From: Prochlorococcus sp. AG-409-D14
GTDB taxonomy: Bacteria > Cyanobacteriota > Cyanobacteriia > PCC-6307 > Cyanobiaceae
Length of the DNA stretch: 64,000 bases
Assembly: GCA_003215895.1 (NCBI GenBank)
Contig: QCJR01000003.1
Span: 61,102 to 125,101 of the forward strand
Direction of reading: 5' to 3'
The first letter of the stretch is position 1; each line of letters starts with the position of its first letter. Position numbers and translations under genes: made by a program. Positions 32,221 through 40,935 of the stretch are shown here, piece after piece. The notes under the pieces were generated by a model that did not search any database, was not told the DNA's origin, and worked only from the letters and a program-made list of their open reading frames with translations.

Positions 32221-35016
32221 ATGTGTTTTATCTGTAGCGAATCCGAAGGTTTTGAAACGAATATTGGAAGAATTATTGAACTTAATGCAACACCAGAATT
32301 AGAAGTAGGCAATAATCAACCTTACACACCATCAACAAATGGATCTCTAAGTACAATTCATATTAAATCTAGTCATAACTATTATTGGAAAACAATTGAT
32401 ACAGTTAAAAATGTCAAGAATAATTTAATAACCTACTTTATAGATAGTGATGGTATTTCTACTAGCTACGAAAGCCAGACGACAGGAACCAATTATATTA
32501 CTTCAAGCAGTATTCCAGATTCTCTAACAACATTTATAGACAATTCTTTTAAATCTCTTGATAAAATTTTAAATATTAATTTTACCAGAGTATATAATAG
32601 GGAAGATGCAATATTAAAGGTAGTTCATGTAAACACAGCAAGTATACCTGGCCAATCATCAACTACTTATGGGATAGGATCATCTACTTATACTGATAAA
32701 TATTACGACTGGAATTTAGGAAAATTGCGGGCAAATAATTTAAGTCTTGAGGCAGTAATTAGAAGTGATTATATATATAGAAATTGGGGTAATTTAGATT
32801 ATTTTCATGAAAGTACGATCCTTCATGAGATCGGCCATTTATTAACATTAGAACATCCATTTGAAGATGATGATGGAGATGTCTATGGAACAGAATATGG
32901 ATCGACCGCAGTAGATATTAGTGAAACAATAATGGCTTATGAAGATAATAATCAGCCATACACTGATTGGTATACATCTTTAGATATTAAAGCTTTAAAA
33001 GAGATTTGGGGAGAAAATTTTGGACCAACAGATATGTCGATTTATGGATTTCTAAGTGAAGATAGAACCGCCATAATTTTTGATGAAAATATTGAAGCTG
33101 GAACAAGCGTAGGAAATTTAAAAGCTATTGATGAAAATGAAAATGACACACATACCTTTTCTTTTGTGGATGGTTACGTAGAAAGTTCAGGGAATCAATA
33201 CTTTTATATTGATGGAAATGAAATTAAAATAAAAAGTTCACCCGATTATGAAACAAAAAATTCTTATCAAGTTGTTATTAAAGCAACAGATGATTCAGGA
33301 GTAAGTTCGCCACCCAGAGCATTTACTTTTATGGTCACTGATCTTGCCGAGGGAGATACAACACCACCTGTAATCACGCTTCCTACGTCTACTGATCACG
33401 AAGGTATTCCAACATTATATCTAGATGAAAATATAACTGCTGTGCACACTTATGTTGCTGATGAAGAAGTTACTTGGTCACTAAGCGCAGACTTAAGTAG
33501 TGCAACTGATTATACGAATTTCACGATTAATAGCAGTACAGGTGCTTTAAGCTTTAATACTGCTCCTGATTACGAAAATCCTATTGACTCAGGTGGTTAT
33601 AACATTTATGCCTTAACCGTTAATGCAACTGATACAGCTGAAAATATCTCTAGTCAAAGACTTTGGGTAGTGATTAATGATGTAGTAAATGAAAGTGATA
33701 TGGAAAAACCAATTATTTATGGAGAAAATAATGATGTACTTTATTCCCTCACTTCTGGTACTTTTGCTTCATCTACATCCATAAATGTTTCAGAAGGTAC
33801 AAATAAAGAGATTTATAGATTCATTGCCAATGAAGAAGTCACTTGGTCCATATCACAAATGTTTGAAAATAATGATCATCAATATTTCTCAATAGACCCA
33901 GTTACTGGTTCTCTGTCTATCAATGGAAATCTTGACTACGAAAAGCCACAAGCAGGAGGTGACAATAATTTTTATATAATGAGCATAAATGCTACTGATA
34001 CTGCTGGGAATATAAATAATTCAAACTGGTTCAGGGTAATAATTACTGATGTAGTAGATGAATCTATAGCTACTTCTAATTCTGCGACATCAACTGAACT
34101 ACAACAACTATACATAGGTTATTTTGGTAGACCTTGTGATCCTACAGGTTTAGATTATTGGTTAGATCAAGGAGTTACAAAAAAAGCATTCGCTGCAAAC
34201 ATGTATTTGCAGCCTGAATTCAATTCGGTAAATGGCAATCTAAGTACAGAAGCCCAGGTGAATCAAATCTATTTAAACTTATTCAATAGAGAAGGAGATG
34301 CTGCAGGTTTAATTTATTGGGCTAGTCAAATCGATTCAGGAAATCTGGAGCTTGCATCAATTGCAAATGATCTAACATGGGCGGCACTTAATAATGCAGG
34401 CAGCGAGGTTGATAAAAAAACATTAACTCATAAAACCAATGCTGGCGTTCAATACACCTACGAAATAAGAAAAAGTACTGCCTCAATACTTGCATATCAA
34501 CCAAAATCAACTAGTCCTTGGATTACAGGAAATAATCTCACAGAAGCAAAAACATTCATCAAAGAAGTGGGATATTCAAAAGTAGCAACCTTATCAGAAA
34601 TTCAAGGTAGTATTGCTAAATTTAGTAGTACTCCAAAAAGTTTGAAGTTAATTGATAGTGATAATCCAAATTACTCAATAGATATAGTTACTGGTCTCTC
34701 ATTAGATAACTTTTCTAATGAAAGTACAGAAGATCTTAGGCAAGCAGAAATAGCTTTTGATAACAATTTTTCTATATTAGACCAGCAAATAGAAAATAAT
34801 AAGCTCAATTATGTAGAGCTATCAGATCACTTTACAAATCAAAAATATATAAGCAACTTATATGAAGAGGTCCTTGATAGAAATTCTGATATTGAAGGTC
34901 TTAATTATTGTATAGATCAATTAGAAACTATCGTTGAATCTAGATTTGAAGTTTCTTTGGGTTACTCCTCATCAATAGAAAATCCATTAATTCCTAGCGA
35001 TACATTACTAGCCTAA
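32221..35016 (+). CDS. Modular extracellular metalloprotease (metzincin + cadherin-like + DUF4214)
   Basis: The 931-residue product has a zinc motif HEIGHLLTLEH at 202-212 followed by a Met-turn (ETIMAYEDN), as in M10 serralysin-like metzincins. Cadherin-like beta modules (about 275-610) repeat EEVTWSLS, F-x-I-x-x-x-T-G-x-L-S and D-Y-E-N-P-x-x-x-G-x-N-x-Y. The C-terminus has DUF4214 (LQQLYIGYFGRPCDPTGLDY, near 625-720) and a second, degenerate DUF4214-like unit at the end. No N-terminal signal is visible; DUF4214 proteins are usually exported by type I secretion. The last 297 or so codons are identical to those of the 35485 protease. Confidence 0.82.
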   Translation: MCFICSESEGFETNIGRIIELNATPELEVGNNQPYTPSTNGSLSTIHIKSSHNYYWKTIDTVKNVKNNLITYFIDSDGISTSYESQTTGTNYITSSSIPDSLTTFIDNSFKSLDKILNINFTRVYNREDAILKVVHVNTASIPGQSSTTYGIGSSTYTDKYYDWNLGKLRANNLSLEAVIRSDYIYRNWGNLDYFHESTILHEIGHLLTLEHPFEDDDGDVYGTEYGSTAVDISETIMAYEDNNQPYTDWYTSLDIKALKEIWGENFGPTDMSIYGFLSEDRTAIIFDENIEAGTSVGNLKAIDENENDTHTFSFVDGYVESSGNQYFYIDGNEIKIKSSPDYETKNSYQVVIKATDDSGVSSPPRAFTFMVTDLAEGDTTPPVITLPTSTDHEGIPTLYLDENITAVHTYVADEEVTWSLSADLSSATDYTNFTINSSTGALSFNTAPDYENPIDSGGYNIYALTVNATDTAENISSQRLWVVINDVVNESDMEKPIIYGENNDVLYSLTSGTFASSTSINVSEGTNKEIYRFIANEEVTWSISQMFENNDHQYFSIDPVTGSLSINGNLDYEKPQAGGDNNFYIMSINATDTAGNINNSNWFRVIITDVVDESIATSNSATSTELQQLYIGYFGRPCDPTGLDYWLDQGVTKKAFAANMYLQPEFNSVNGNLSTEAQVNQIYLNLFNREGDAAGLIYWASQIDSGNLELASIANDLTWAALNNAGSEVDKKTLTHKTNAGVQYTYEIRKSTASILAYQPKSTSPWITGNNLTEAKTFIKEVGYSKVATLSEIQGSIAKFSSTPKSLKLIDSDNPNYSIDIVTGLSLDNFSNESTEDLRQAEIAFDNNFSILDQQIENNKLNYVELSDHFTNQKYISNLYEEVLDRNSDIEGLNYCIDQLETIVESRFEVSLGYSSSIENPLIPSDTLLA

Positions 35017-35043
35017 TTCCACAAATATCCTCTATCTAATTTC
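34093..35043 (+). repeat. 951-bp direct repeat, copy 1
   Basis: The segment from the DUF4214 start to 27 bp past the stop codon recurs at 37189-38139, offset 3096 bp. The translations are identical and I find no nucleotide difference on reading the two side by side. Upstream of the boundary the proteins are only moderately similar. Confidence 0.92.
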
Positions 35044-35073
35044 TCTCCTCTTCTTCCACTCTTTAAAATCAAT

Positions 35074-35160
35074 CACCCCATCACAATCGGACACCAATCA
35101 CTTTGGTAGAGGAGGAGTCTTCGAATTAGATCTAGGCGATAGCGAGATACCTTTGACACC
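35074..35160 (+). pseudogene. Relic: first half of the 40097 small secreted-protein gene
   Basis: It aligns with 40145-40231 with 7 mismatches in 87 bp, covering the part from the signal-peptide end to FELDLGDSEIPLTP, and stops at CTTTGACACC. The start codon and signal peptide are missing. The adjoining downstream sequence is the tyrosine-recombinase relic. Confidence 0.75.
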
Positions 35161-35346
35161 ATGTGTTTATCAGCTGGCGTTCCTCTTCCAACAGTTGCAG
35201 CCAACACAGATACGAGCATGAAATATATCCAAAAGCATTACTTCCATTACAGAGCCGATGAGTCCACTGAGATCCTTGGTAAAGGTAGAAAGATGAAGCC
35301 AGCAGAGGAAACCTTGAGGTGGATTGGATCCGATTATGTTCAATAA
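35161..35346 (+). pseudogene. C-terminal relic of a tyrosine recombinase/integrase
   Basis: The 61-codon frame MCLSAGVPLPTVAANTDTSM, then KYIQKHYFHYRADESTEILG and KGRKMKPAEETLRW, matches the end of phage-type tyrosine recombinases, where a V-A-x-N-x-x-T-S-x-x-x-I-x-K-H-Y-x-H stretch carries the nucleophilic Tyr. The catalytic Arg and His boxes and the whole N-terminus are missing, so it cannot be active. The truncation point coincides with the end of the half-gene relic at 35160. Confidence 0.65.
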
Positions 35347-35484
35347 GCGTGAGCAGCTAATTGAGATAGCCTCATAAGCTATTTGAACATATTTCAATAA
35401 ATTAATAGAGTTTAAACTAGACAAGCTAGAGTTAGTATAAATTAATTTTTATAAATTGATTTTACAAAAAGAAGCTTAAAATAG

Positions 35485-38112
35485 ATGTCTACTTACGAAG
35501 TTAATGATGATATTTTTCCATACCAATGTGCCGTATTTATAAGGTCTCGATGGGGTAATGATTGGTACTCAGGAAGTGGTGCCATTATTGGAAATAATGA
35601 TATCTTAACAGCGTCACATGTCATCTATGATAATTCTTTAGGTGGGATGGCTGATGAAGTTAGAGTATATCCTTCTTATGATCCTGATACTAGCGTCTAT
35701 TGGACAGGCTACTATCAACCCACATGGTATGAATATTACGAAGATTGGGATGCAAATGGAGATGGTTTAATAACAAATGGAGATGGAAAAAGCGGATCAC
35801 TATATGAAGTTGAGCGTGATATAGCATTATTATCACTAACAGTAGATATTGGTTCTATTTATGGATATTTCGGTGTAACAAGCAATTTTAGCGGTGGTAC
35901 TGGATACAAGCTTGGTTTCCCTGGAAAATATTCAAATAATCTTATGTTCGACCAAGGTATAATCTATAAGGATTATATTGATAATTATTTTTGGTTTTAT
36001 AATGATGATATTGAAATAAATACTGGTGATTCTGGTGGACCAATATATATAAATTCTGGAGGGGATGCAGGATATCAAGTTGTAGGTGTTGTCTCAAGTG
36101 GAAACGACTATTCAAATTCTGCAACAAGCATAAAAAGTCATTATTGGTGGTTGAGTGAGTCAGTGCAGGCAAACAACTACCTATATGATAATAGTTTGGC
36201 AGAATTAGATTCTGTAAATAATATTGATGAAGGTAAAAGTATATCATTCACATTTAAAACACATAAAAGTGAAAAAGATAAAGAATATACATATACAATC
36301 TCTGGTATTGCATCTACTGATATTGCCAGTAATGAGCTTACTGGAAGAACAACAATTAATGCAGATGGAGAAGCAGTATTTACTATCGGGATAAGTGCAG
36401 ACGGAATCACAGAAGGGGCCGAAACCTTTACGTTATCAATAGGAGAAAAAACAAAGTCAGTAACAATTAATGACACATCTATCAAAGATATAATAGCTCC
36501 TAATATTTCGTTGCCAACTACTAACAATACTGAAGGAATACCGCTATTATATATTAAAGAGAATACAACTGTAGTTCATACTTATATCGCTGATGAATCA
36601 GTAACCTGGTCCCTAAGTGCTGAACAAACTAGTTTAACTGACTATAAACAATTTTCGATTGATCCTAATTCTGGAAAACTAGAATTTAATAATCCACCAG
36701 ATTATGACAATCCAACTGATTCAATAGGAAACAATATTTATGCTCTAACAGTTAACGCAACTGACATAGCAGGCAATAGCTCCAGCCAAAGGTTATGGAT
36801 TTTAGTTACTGAATCTGATACTGAAAAGCCAATTATTTATGGACCTGATCGCGTTACAACGCGAAGCAGTGTTCTATATATGAATGAAAATGAGACATAC
36901 ATCCACACATTTGTCGCCAACGAGGAGGTGACATGGTCTCTTCCATCTTATTGGGATCAGAATTCTTTATACTCTATAGATAAAACTTCTGGGGTTTTAA
37001 GCTTTAAGCAAGCTCCTGATTATGAAAATCCTTCACCATTTAGCAATCCACATGCAACATCATATATTAGTTTTTATCCCGTAGTTAGAGCTACAGATCT
37101 TGCGGGAAATTATAGAGAGCAATCTATTTTTTTATTAGTTAAGAATATAGAGAATGAACCATCAACAACCTCTATAGCAGCAACAAGTACTGAACTACAA
37201 CAACTATACATAGGTTATTTTGGTAGACCTTGTGATCCTACAGGTTTAGATTATTGGTTAGATCAAGGAGTTACAAAAAAAGCATTCGCTGCAAACATGT
37301 ATTTGCAGCCTGAATTCAATTCGGTAAATGGCAATCTAAGTACAGAAGCCCAGGTGAATCAAATCTATTTAAACTTATTCAATAGAGAAGGAGATGCTGC
37401 AGGTTTAATTTATTGGGCTAGTCAAATCGATTCAGGAAATCTGGAGCTTGCATCAATTGCAAATGATCTAACATGGGCGGCACTTAATAATGCAGGCAGC
37501 GAGGTTGATAAAAAAACATTAACTCATAAAACCAATGCTGGCGTTCAATACACCTACGAAATAAGAAAAAGTACTGCCTCAATACTTGCATATCAACCAA
37601 AATCAACTAGTCCTTGGATTACAGGAAATAATCTCACAGAAGCAAAAACATTCATCAAAGAAGTGGGATATTCAAAAGTAGCAACCTTATCAGAAATTCA
37701 AGGTAGTATTGCTAAATTTAGTAGTACTCCAAAAAGTTTGAAGTTAATTGATAGTGATAATCCAAATTACTCAATAGATATAGTTACTGGTCTCTCATTA
37801 GATAACTTTTCTAATGAAAGTACAGAAGATCTTAGGCAAGCAGAAATAGCTTTTGATAACAATTTTTCTATATTAGACCAGCAAATAGAAAATAATAAGC
37901 TCAATTATGTAGAGCTATCAGATCACTTTACAAATCAAAAATATATAAGCAACTTATATGAAGAGGTCCTTGATAGAAATTCTGATATTGAAGGTCTTAA
38001 TTATTGTATAGATCAATTAGAAACTATCGTTGAATCTAGATTTGAAGTTTCTTTGGGTTACTCCTCATCAATAGAAAATCCATTAATTCCTAGCGATACA
38101 TTACTAGCCTAA
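35485..38112 (+). CDS. Modular extracellular serine protease (trypsin-like + cadherin/Calx-like + DUF4214)
   Basis: The 875-residue product has a chymotrypsin-fold N-terminal domain with triad His45 (LTASHVIYDN), Asp112 (ERDIALLSL) and Ser183 (NTGDSGGPIYI). A calcium-loop-like DANGDGLITNGDG lies at 89-101. A Calx-beta-like module follows (about 235-335, EGAETFTLSIGEKTKSVTIN), then cadherin-like modules (340-565) like those of the 32221 metalloprotease, then DUF4214 at 575-670 and the identical C-terminus. No signal peptide is visible, so type I export is likely. The two proteases differ in catalytic domain but share the export or anchoring end. Confidence 0.85.
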   Translation: MSTYEVNDDIFPYQCAVFIRSRWGNDWYSGSGAIIGNNDILTASHVIYDNSLGGMADEVRVYPSYDPDTSVYWTGYYQPTWYEYYEDWDANGDGLITNGDGKSGSLYEVERDIALLSLTVDIGSIYGYFGVTSNFSGGTGYKLGFPGKYSNNLMFDQGIIYKDYIDNYFWFYNDDIEINTGDSGGPIYINSGGDAGYQVVGVVSSGNDYSNSATSIKSHYWWLSESVQANNYLYDNSLAELDSVNNIDEGKSISFTFKTHKSEKDKEYTYTISGIASTDIASNELTGRTTINADGEAVFTIGISADGITEGAETFTLSIGEKTKSVTINDTSIKDIIAPNISLPTTNNTEGIPLLYIKENTTVVHTYIADESVTWSLSAEQTSLTDYKQFSIDPNSGKLEFNNPPDYDNPTDSIGNNIYALTVNATDIAGNSSSQRLWILVTESDTEKPIIYGPDRVTTRSSVLYMNENETYIHTFVANEEVTWSLPSYWDQNSLYSIDKTSGVLSFKQAPDYENPSPFSNPHATSYISFYPVVRATDLAGNYREQSIFLLVKNIENEPSTTSIAATSTELQQLYIGYFGRPCDPTGLDYWLDQGVTKKAFAANMYLQPEFNSVNGNLSTEAQVNQIYLNLFNREGDAAGLIYWASQIDSGNLELASIANDLTWAALNNAGSEVDKKTLTHKTNAGVQYTYEIRKSTASILAYQPKSTSPWITGNNLTEAKTFIKEVGYSKVATLSEIQGSIAKFSSTPKSLKLIDSDNPNYSIDIVTGLSLDNFSNESTEDLRQAEIAFDNNFSILDQQIENNKLNYVELSDHFTNQKYISNLYEEVLDRNSDIEGLNYCIDQLETIVESRFEVSLGYSSSIENPLIPSDTLLA

Positions 38113-38139
38113 TTCCACAAATATCCTCTATCTAATTTC
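37189..38139 (+). repeat. 951-bp direct repeat, copy 2
   Basis: Second copy of the segment at 34093-35043. Sequences diverge right after 38139, eleven bases before the TTG of the next frame. Confidence 0.92.
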
Positions 38140-38149
38140 CCTTAGGCGA

Positions 38150-38455
38150 TTGACTTACCTAAACGACGTAATAGAAAGAACCTCTAAAAAGAAAGAGAAA
38201 AAAGATAGACAGAAAATCATTGCTTTCTATGAGAAAGACTACAGAGAAGCACTAGAAAAATGTCATGAAGAATTCTTCAATGAGCTTGGTAAAGAGTTCG
38301 AGAAAATAAATGCTGCCAGAGAACAAATACTTGAATATATGAGTGTCAACAATCGATTAGAAAGGAAACAATCCCATTGGCCATTAGAGCTATTGGAGAT
38401 CGCCAAGAACCTTGAAGAAAATACGATCCCCAAAAAAGAGAAAAAGGCTAAATAA
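38150..38455 (+). CDS. Charged helical protein, possibly 5'-truncated
   Basis: The 101-residue frame starts at TTG 38150 without a clear Shine-Dalgarno sequence and stays open upstream into the 951-bp repeat. The protein is very rich in Lys and Glu (RTSKKKEKKDRQKIIAFYEK, DYREALEKCHEEFFNELGKE) and predicted coiled coil. The repeat may have replaced its original 5' end. It heads a tight run of six plus-strand genes. Confidence 0.5.
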   Translation: MTYLNDVIERTSKKKEKKDRQKIIAFYEKDYREALEKCHEEFFNELGKEFEKINAAREQILEYMSVNNRLERKQSHWPLELLEIAKNLEENTIPKKEKKAK

Positions 38456-38457
38456 AA

Positions 38458-38931
38458 ATGCCAACAAAAAAGCTGAACTCTGAACAGCGATTTATTAGGA
38501 ATCTTCTTATTGGTTTTTTCTCAGCATTATTTATTGTCTTTGTCTTAGCGATGATTGCGCTCTTCCAAACACTGACTACCTATCCAAAGGCTCAAGAGCT
38601 ACCAAGCGTAACGATTCAAAGCTGTTATGACGGAGATACTTGTACAACTACCGAAGGAGAAAAGATCCGACTTGCTTGTATAGATACTCCTGAATTAAGA
38701 GGTAAAAAAGCTGATCCAATACCTGCCAAAGCAGCAAGAGATTATCTCAATGATTTAGTTGCTGGATCAACAATCACAATCAGGCGGATTACTGAAGATC
38801 GATATGGAAGAACAGTCGCTGAATTATCCAAAGGTCCTATCAATATTCAAGAACACCTGGTTGAAAAAGGCTTTGCACGTATCTATGAAAGGTATTCAAG
38901 TCAATGTGAGTGGAGCATGAATAAAATATGA
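38458..38931 (+). CDS. Membrane-anchored thermonuclease-like (SNase) protein
   Basis: The 157-residue product has an N-terminal transmembrane helix (about 15-37), then a staphylococcal nuclease domain: SCYDGDTCTTTEGEKIRLAC, IDTPELRGKKADPIPAKAAR, EDRYGRTVAEL and VEKGFARIYERYSS. The catalytic Arg-Glu-Arg set is present (IRLACIDTPE, YGR). It should cut DNA or RNA outside the cytoplasmic membrane, for nutrient scavenging or defence. It begins 2 bp after the previous stop and overlaps the next start by ATGA. Confidence 0.88.
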   Translation: MPTKKLNSEQRFIRNLLIGFFSALFIVFVLAMIALFQTLTTYPKAQELPSVTIQSCYDGDTCTTTEGEKIRLACIDTPELRGKKADPIPAKAARDYLNDLVAGSTITIRRITEDRYGRTVAELSKGPINIQEHLVEKGFARIYERYSSQCEWSMNKI

Positions 38932-39545
38932 GACTCCGCAATACGGCGATTGCTTTAGGAATTGGCGTTGCAACTGCTGCGGGTTTATCTCTGCTGAAAG
39001 TAAATAAAGACCTTGTTATTGGATCTACTGCTGTGGTTGTCGGTGCAGGATTAATGCTTTCTTTACAAGACAAGAACGATATAAATTTAAAAGCAAAAAA
39101 CTATGAATATTTTTTCAATAGAGCACAAGATAAATTTGAACTTGCAGATTATGAAGAAGCAATACTCGATTACAACAAAGCATTAGAACTTTCACCTACT
39201 GAGATTTGCCTTGTCTACTCAATGCGTGGAAATGCAAAACGTAATTCAGGTGATTTGGATGGCGCAATATCTGATCAAAATAAGGCATTAGATTTTGATC
39301 CTTTATATGCCGATGGATATTTCAATAGAGGTATTGCCAAGTTTAAAAAAGGAGATTTTGATGGTGCCATTCAAGACTATTCACAAGTTCTAAAAATTAA
39401 CCCAAAAGATTCAGATGCATTTTTTAATCGTGCCAATGTAAAAAAAGAAATTGAAGATATGAAAGGTGCGTGCGAAGACTGGAGAAAAGCAGCTGATCTT
39501 GGGGATGACGATGCTAAAAAATTCTTAAGGGAGAATTGCGAATGA
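38928..39545 (+). CDS. TPR protein with N-terminal membrane segments
   Basis: The 205-residue product has two hydrophobic helices in the first 48 residues (ALGIGVATAAGLSLL, LVIGSTAVVVGAGLML) followed by four TPR units from about 55 to 195, including YFNRGIAKFKKGDFDGAIQD and YSQVLKINPKDSDAFFNRAN. TPRs scaffold protein complexes. Start and stop overlap neighbours by ATGA on both sides, so the nuclease, TPR and following small protein are translationally coupled and may form one membrane complex. Confidence 0.8.
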   Translation: MRLRNTAIALGIGVATAAGLSLLKVNKDLVIGSTAVVVGAGLMLSLQDKNDINLKAKNYEYFFNRAQDKFELADYEEAILDYNKALELSPTEICLVYSMRGNAKRNSGDLDGAISDQNKALDFDPLYADGYFNRGIAKFKKGDFDGAIQDYSQVLKINPKDSDAFFNRANVKKEIEDMKGACEDWRKAADLGDDDAKKFLRENCE

Positions 39546-39727
39546 ATCTCTTCCTTGCAGTTCTCATTCCAATAGCAATTTTGGGATTCCTCTATCTCTT
39601 TATCATTGAGAACAACGGTCTTGCAGATTGGATGGCAAGAGCATCTCGAAATAGCAGTTCGATTTGGACCTATGGAATTATCACAATCACGCTTCTTTCT
39701 ATCATTAAGTACATGACTTCGAATTAG
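39542..39727 (+). CDS. Two-helix membrane protein coupled to the TPR gene
   Basis: The product has 61 residues from the ATG at 39542, which overlaps the preceding TGA. The helices are LFLAVLIPIAILGFLYLFII and IWTYGIITITLLSIIKYM, separated by NNGLADWMARASRNSSS. No family is recognised. The overlap suggests a partner role for the TPR or nuclease product. Confidence 0.6.
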   Translation: MNLFLAVLIPIAILGFLYLFIIENNGLADWMARASRNSSSIWTYGIITITLLSIIKYMTSN

Positions 39728-39731
39728 ACGT

Positions 39732-40088
39732 ATGACTATAAAAGCTGCCTACATTGAAATAGATAGATTATTTGATGCTGGAGAGATTTCTGATGCCACT
39801 TATCAGACGGCTGCAGATTGGATAGGACTTTGCGATATTGATGAACAAGGTGATGAGGAAATTGTCAAATCAACATTGGAGGTCTATACCACAGCTACGA
39901 TCGATGAATTAAAAAAAGATCGTCACGAAGATTTAATTGGATGGAAAGAGGAGATAAATGATGAAGAGTTTGCTGAAAGGTTTGAGATCGGAGATGGATT
40001 TAAATACAGCACAATTGAAGAGCACTTCAAAGACATCAATTTTGAATTTCTTCACGAATTAATCAAAACTTATTTCACAGAGGAATAG
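39732..40088 (+). CDS. Acidic soluble protein, unrecognised
   Basis: The 118-residue helical product is strongly acidic: MTIKAAYIEIDRLFDAGEIS, YQTAADWIGLCDIDEQGDEE, then ERFEIGDGFKYSTIEEHFKD. It begins four bases after the previous stop. It may be an interaction or inhibitor protein; a DNA-mimic-like charge is conceivable for a gene beside a nuclease, but that is speculation. Confidence 0.55.
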   Translation: MTIKAAYIEIDRLFDAGEISDATYQTAADWIGLCDIDEQGDEEIVKSTLEVYTTATIDELKKDRHEDLIGWKEEINDEEFAERFEIGDGFKYSTIEEHFKDINFEFLHELIKTYFTEE

Positions 40089-40096
40089 GAGAACGA

Positions 40097-40288
40097 ATGA
40101 ACCGATTTTTACTACTCGCCCTAACAACTACTCTTCTCCTCCCCACCCCATCACAATCAGACACAAATCACTTTGGTGCAGGAGGAGTCTTCGAATTAGA
40201 TCTTGGCGATAGTGAGATACCTTTGACGCCTAAGCAAGCAAGAGAACAAAAGCTTTTAGAAGAGCAGTTGAAGAAGAGAGAGAAGTAA
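40097..40288 (+). CDS. Small secreted protein; parent of two half-gene relics
   Basis: The 63-residue product has a signal peptide MNRFLLLALTTTLLLPTPSQS and a mature part of about 42 residues with FELDLGDSEIPLTPKQAREQ and KLLEEQLKKREK. AGGAG precedes the ATG at good distance. Fragments at 35074-35160 (first half) and 31507-31557 (second half) are cut at one point, TTGACGCC, at codon 43-45. The function is unknown. It is last in the six-gene cluster from 38150. Confidence 0.65.
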   Translation: MNRFLLLALTTTLLLPTPSQSDTNHFGAGGVFELDLGDSEIPLTPKQAREQKLLEEQLKKREK

Positions 40289-40454
40289 CTCATTAGTGAA
40301 TCAATCAAGACACTTCCAAAGGTATTCCATGTCCCACAGGATTATGGATTAAAATCGCCTACAAGAAGCATAAAGCTACTTTCAGGTAGATATAAGTAGC
40401 TAAAGGAGAGAAGCGCCTTAGAAGCGATTTAACGTGGAAGGTTAGCGGTCAGTC

Positions 40455-40830
40455 ATGTATATAGGGAGAAAGTCGATGGTCTCCGTATACAAGAGAAACC
40501 AAGTCGTCATCTATACATGGAGAGAGGTTCGTTATCTATACAGAGAGACAACAAGACCTCTTTCTATGACTGAAGAATTTCAAGTCTACCCTTATACAAG
40601 GGGAGAAAGGGTACCCCTTACTATACAGGGGAAGACCTAAGACCTCTTTCTATGACACGCTTCTTTGGGGTGCGTCACGTATACAGGAAGAAACACGGGC
40701 GGACCTATACAAGGGAAACAACAAATCCATAGTCTCTGACTGAAGTCTTGCGGTCAGCTACATATACAGGGAGAAGTATGGGCGGATGTATACAAGGAGA
40801 CCTCTAAACCCCAGTGTTTCTATACGAGCG
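40455..40830 (+). repeat. Degenerate array of about fourteen 28-nt units (TATACA core)
   Basis: TATACA or a close variant occurs at 40458, 40486, 40512, 40537, 40593, 40622, 40680, 40706, 40763, 40789 and 40821, usually followed by a GGGAGA-like purine block. Gaps are 25-32 or 56-58 nt. In each long gap a related unit (TATGAC at 40565 and 40651, CTCTGAC at about 40735) sits midway, restoring a period near 28. There is no spacer between units. A chance reading frame crosses part of it. Confidence 0.75.
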
Positions 40831-40935
40831 GAGCGAGTATCTTTCTCTGAGCTAATCGAGCGTTAGCGAGATAGCGAAGGTTGAGTACTAAGACAAACTC
40901 TCTAACTATCACTAACCCAACCTCTCTAACTAACG

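Noticed and set aside
36177..36527. 116-codon minus-strand frame within the serine protease gene
   Set aside because: It is an antisense shadow of the Calx-like repeat region, where Ser/Val/Ile bias keeps the other strand open.
40455..40640. 61-codon plus-strand frame through the repeat array
   Set aside because: Its residues merely reflect the repeated TATACA/purine units (Y-T-R/W repeats); codon pattern is not coding-like.
40455..40830. CRISPR array
   Set aside because: The 28-nt units are contiguous and degenerate, no distinct spacers alternate with exact repeats, and no cas gene is in the window.
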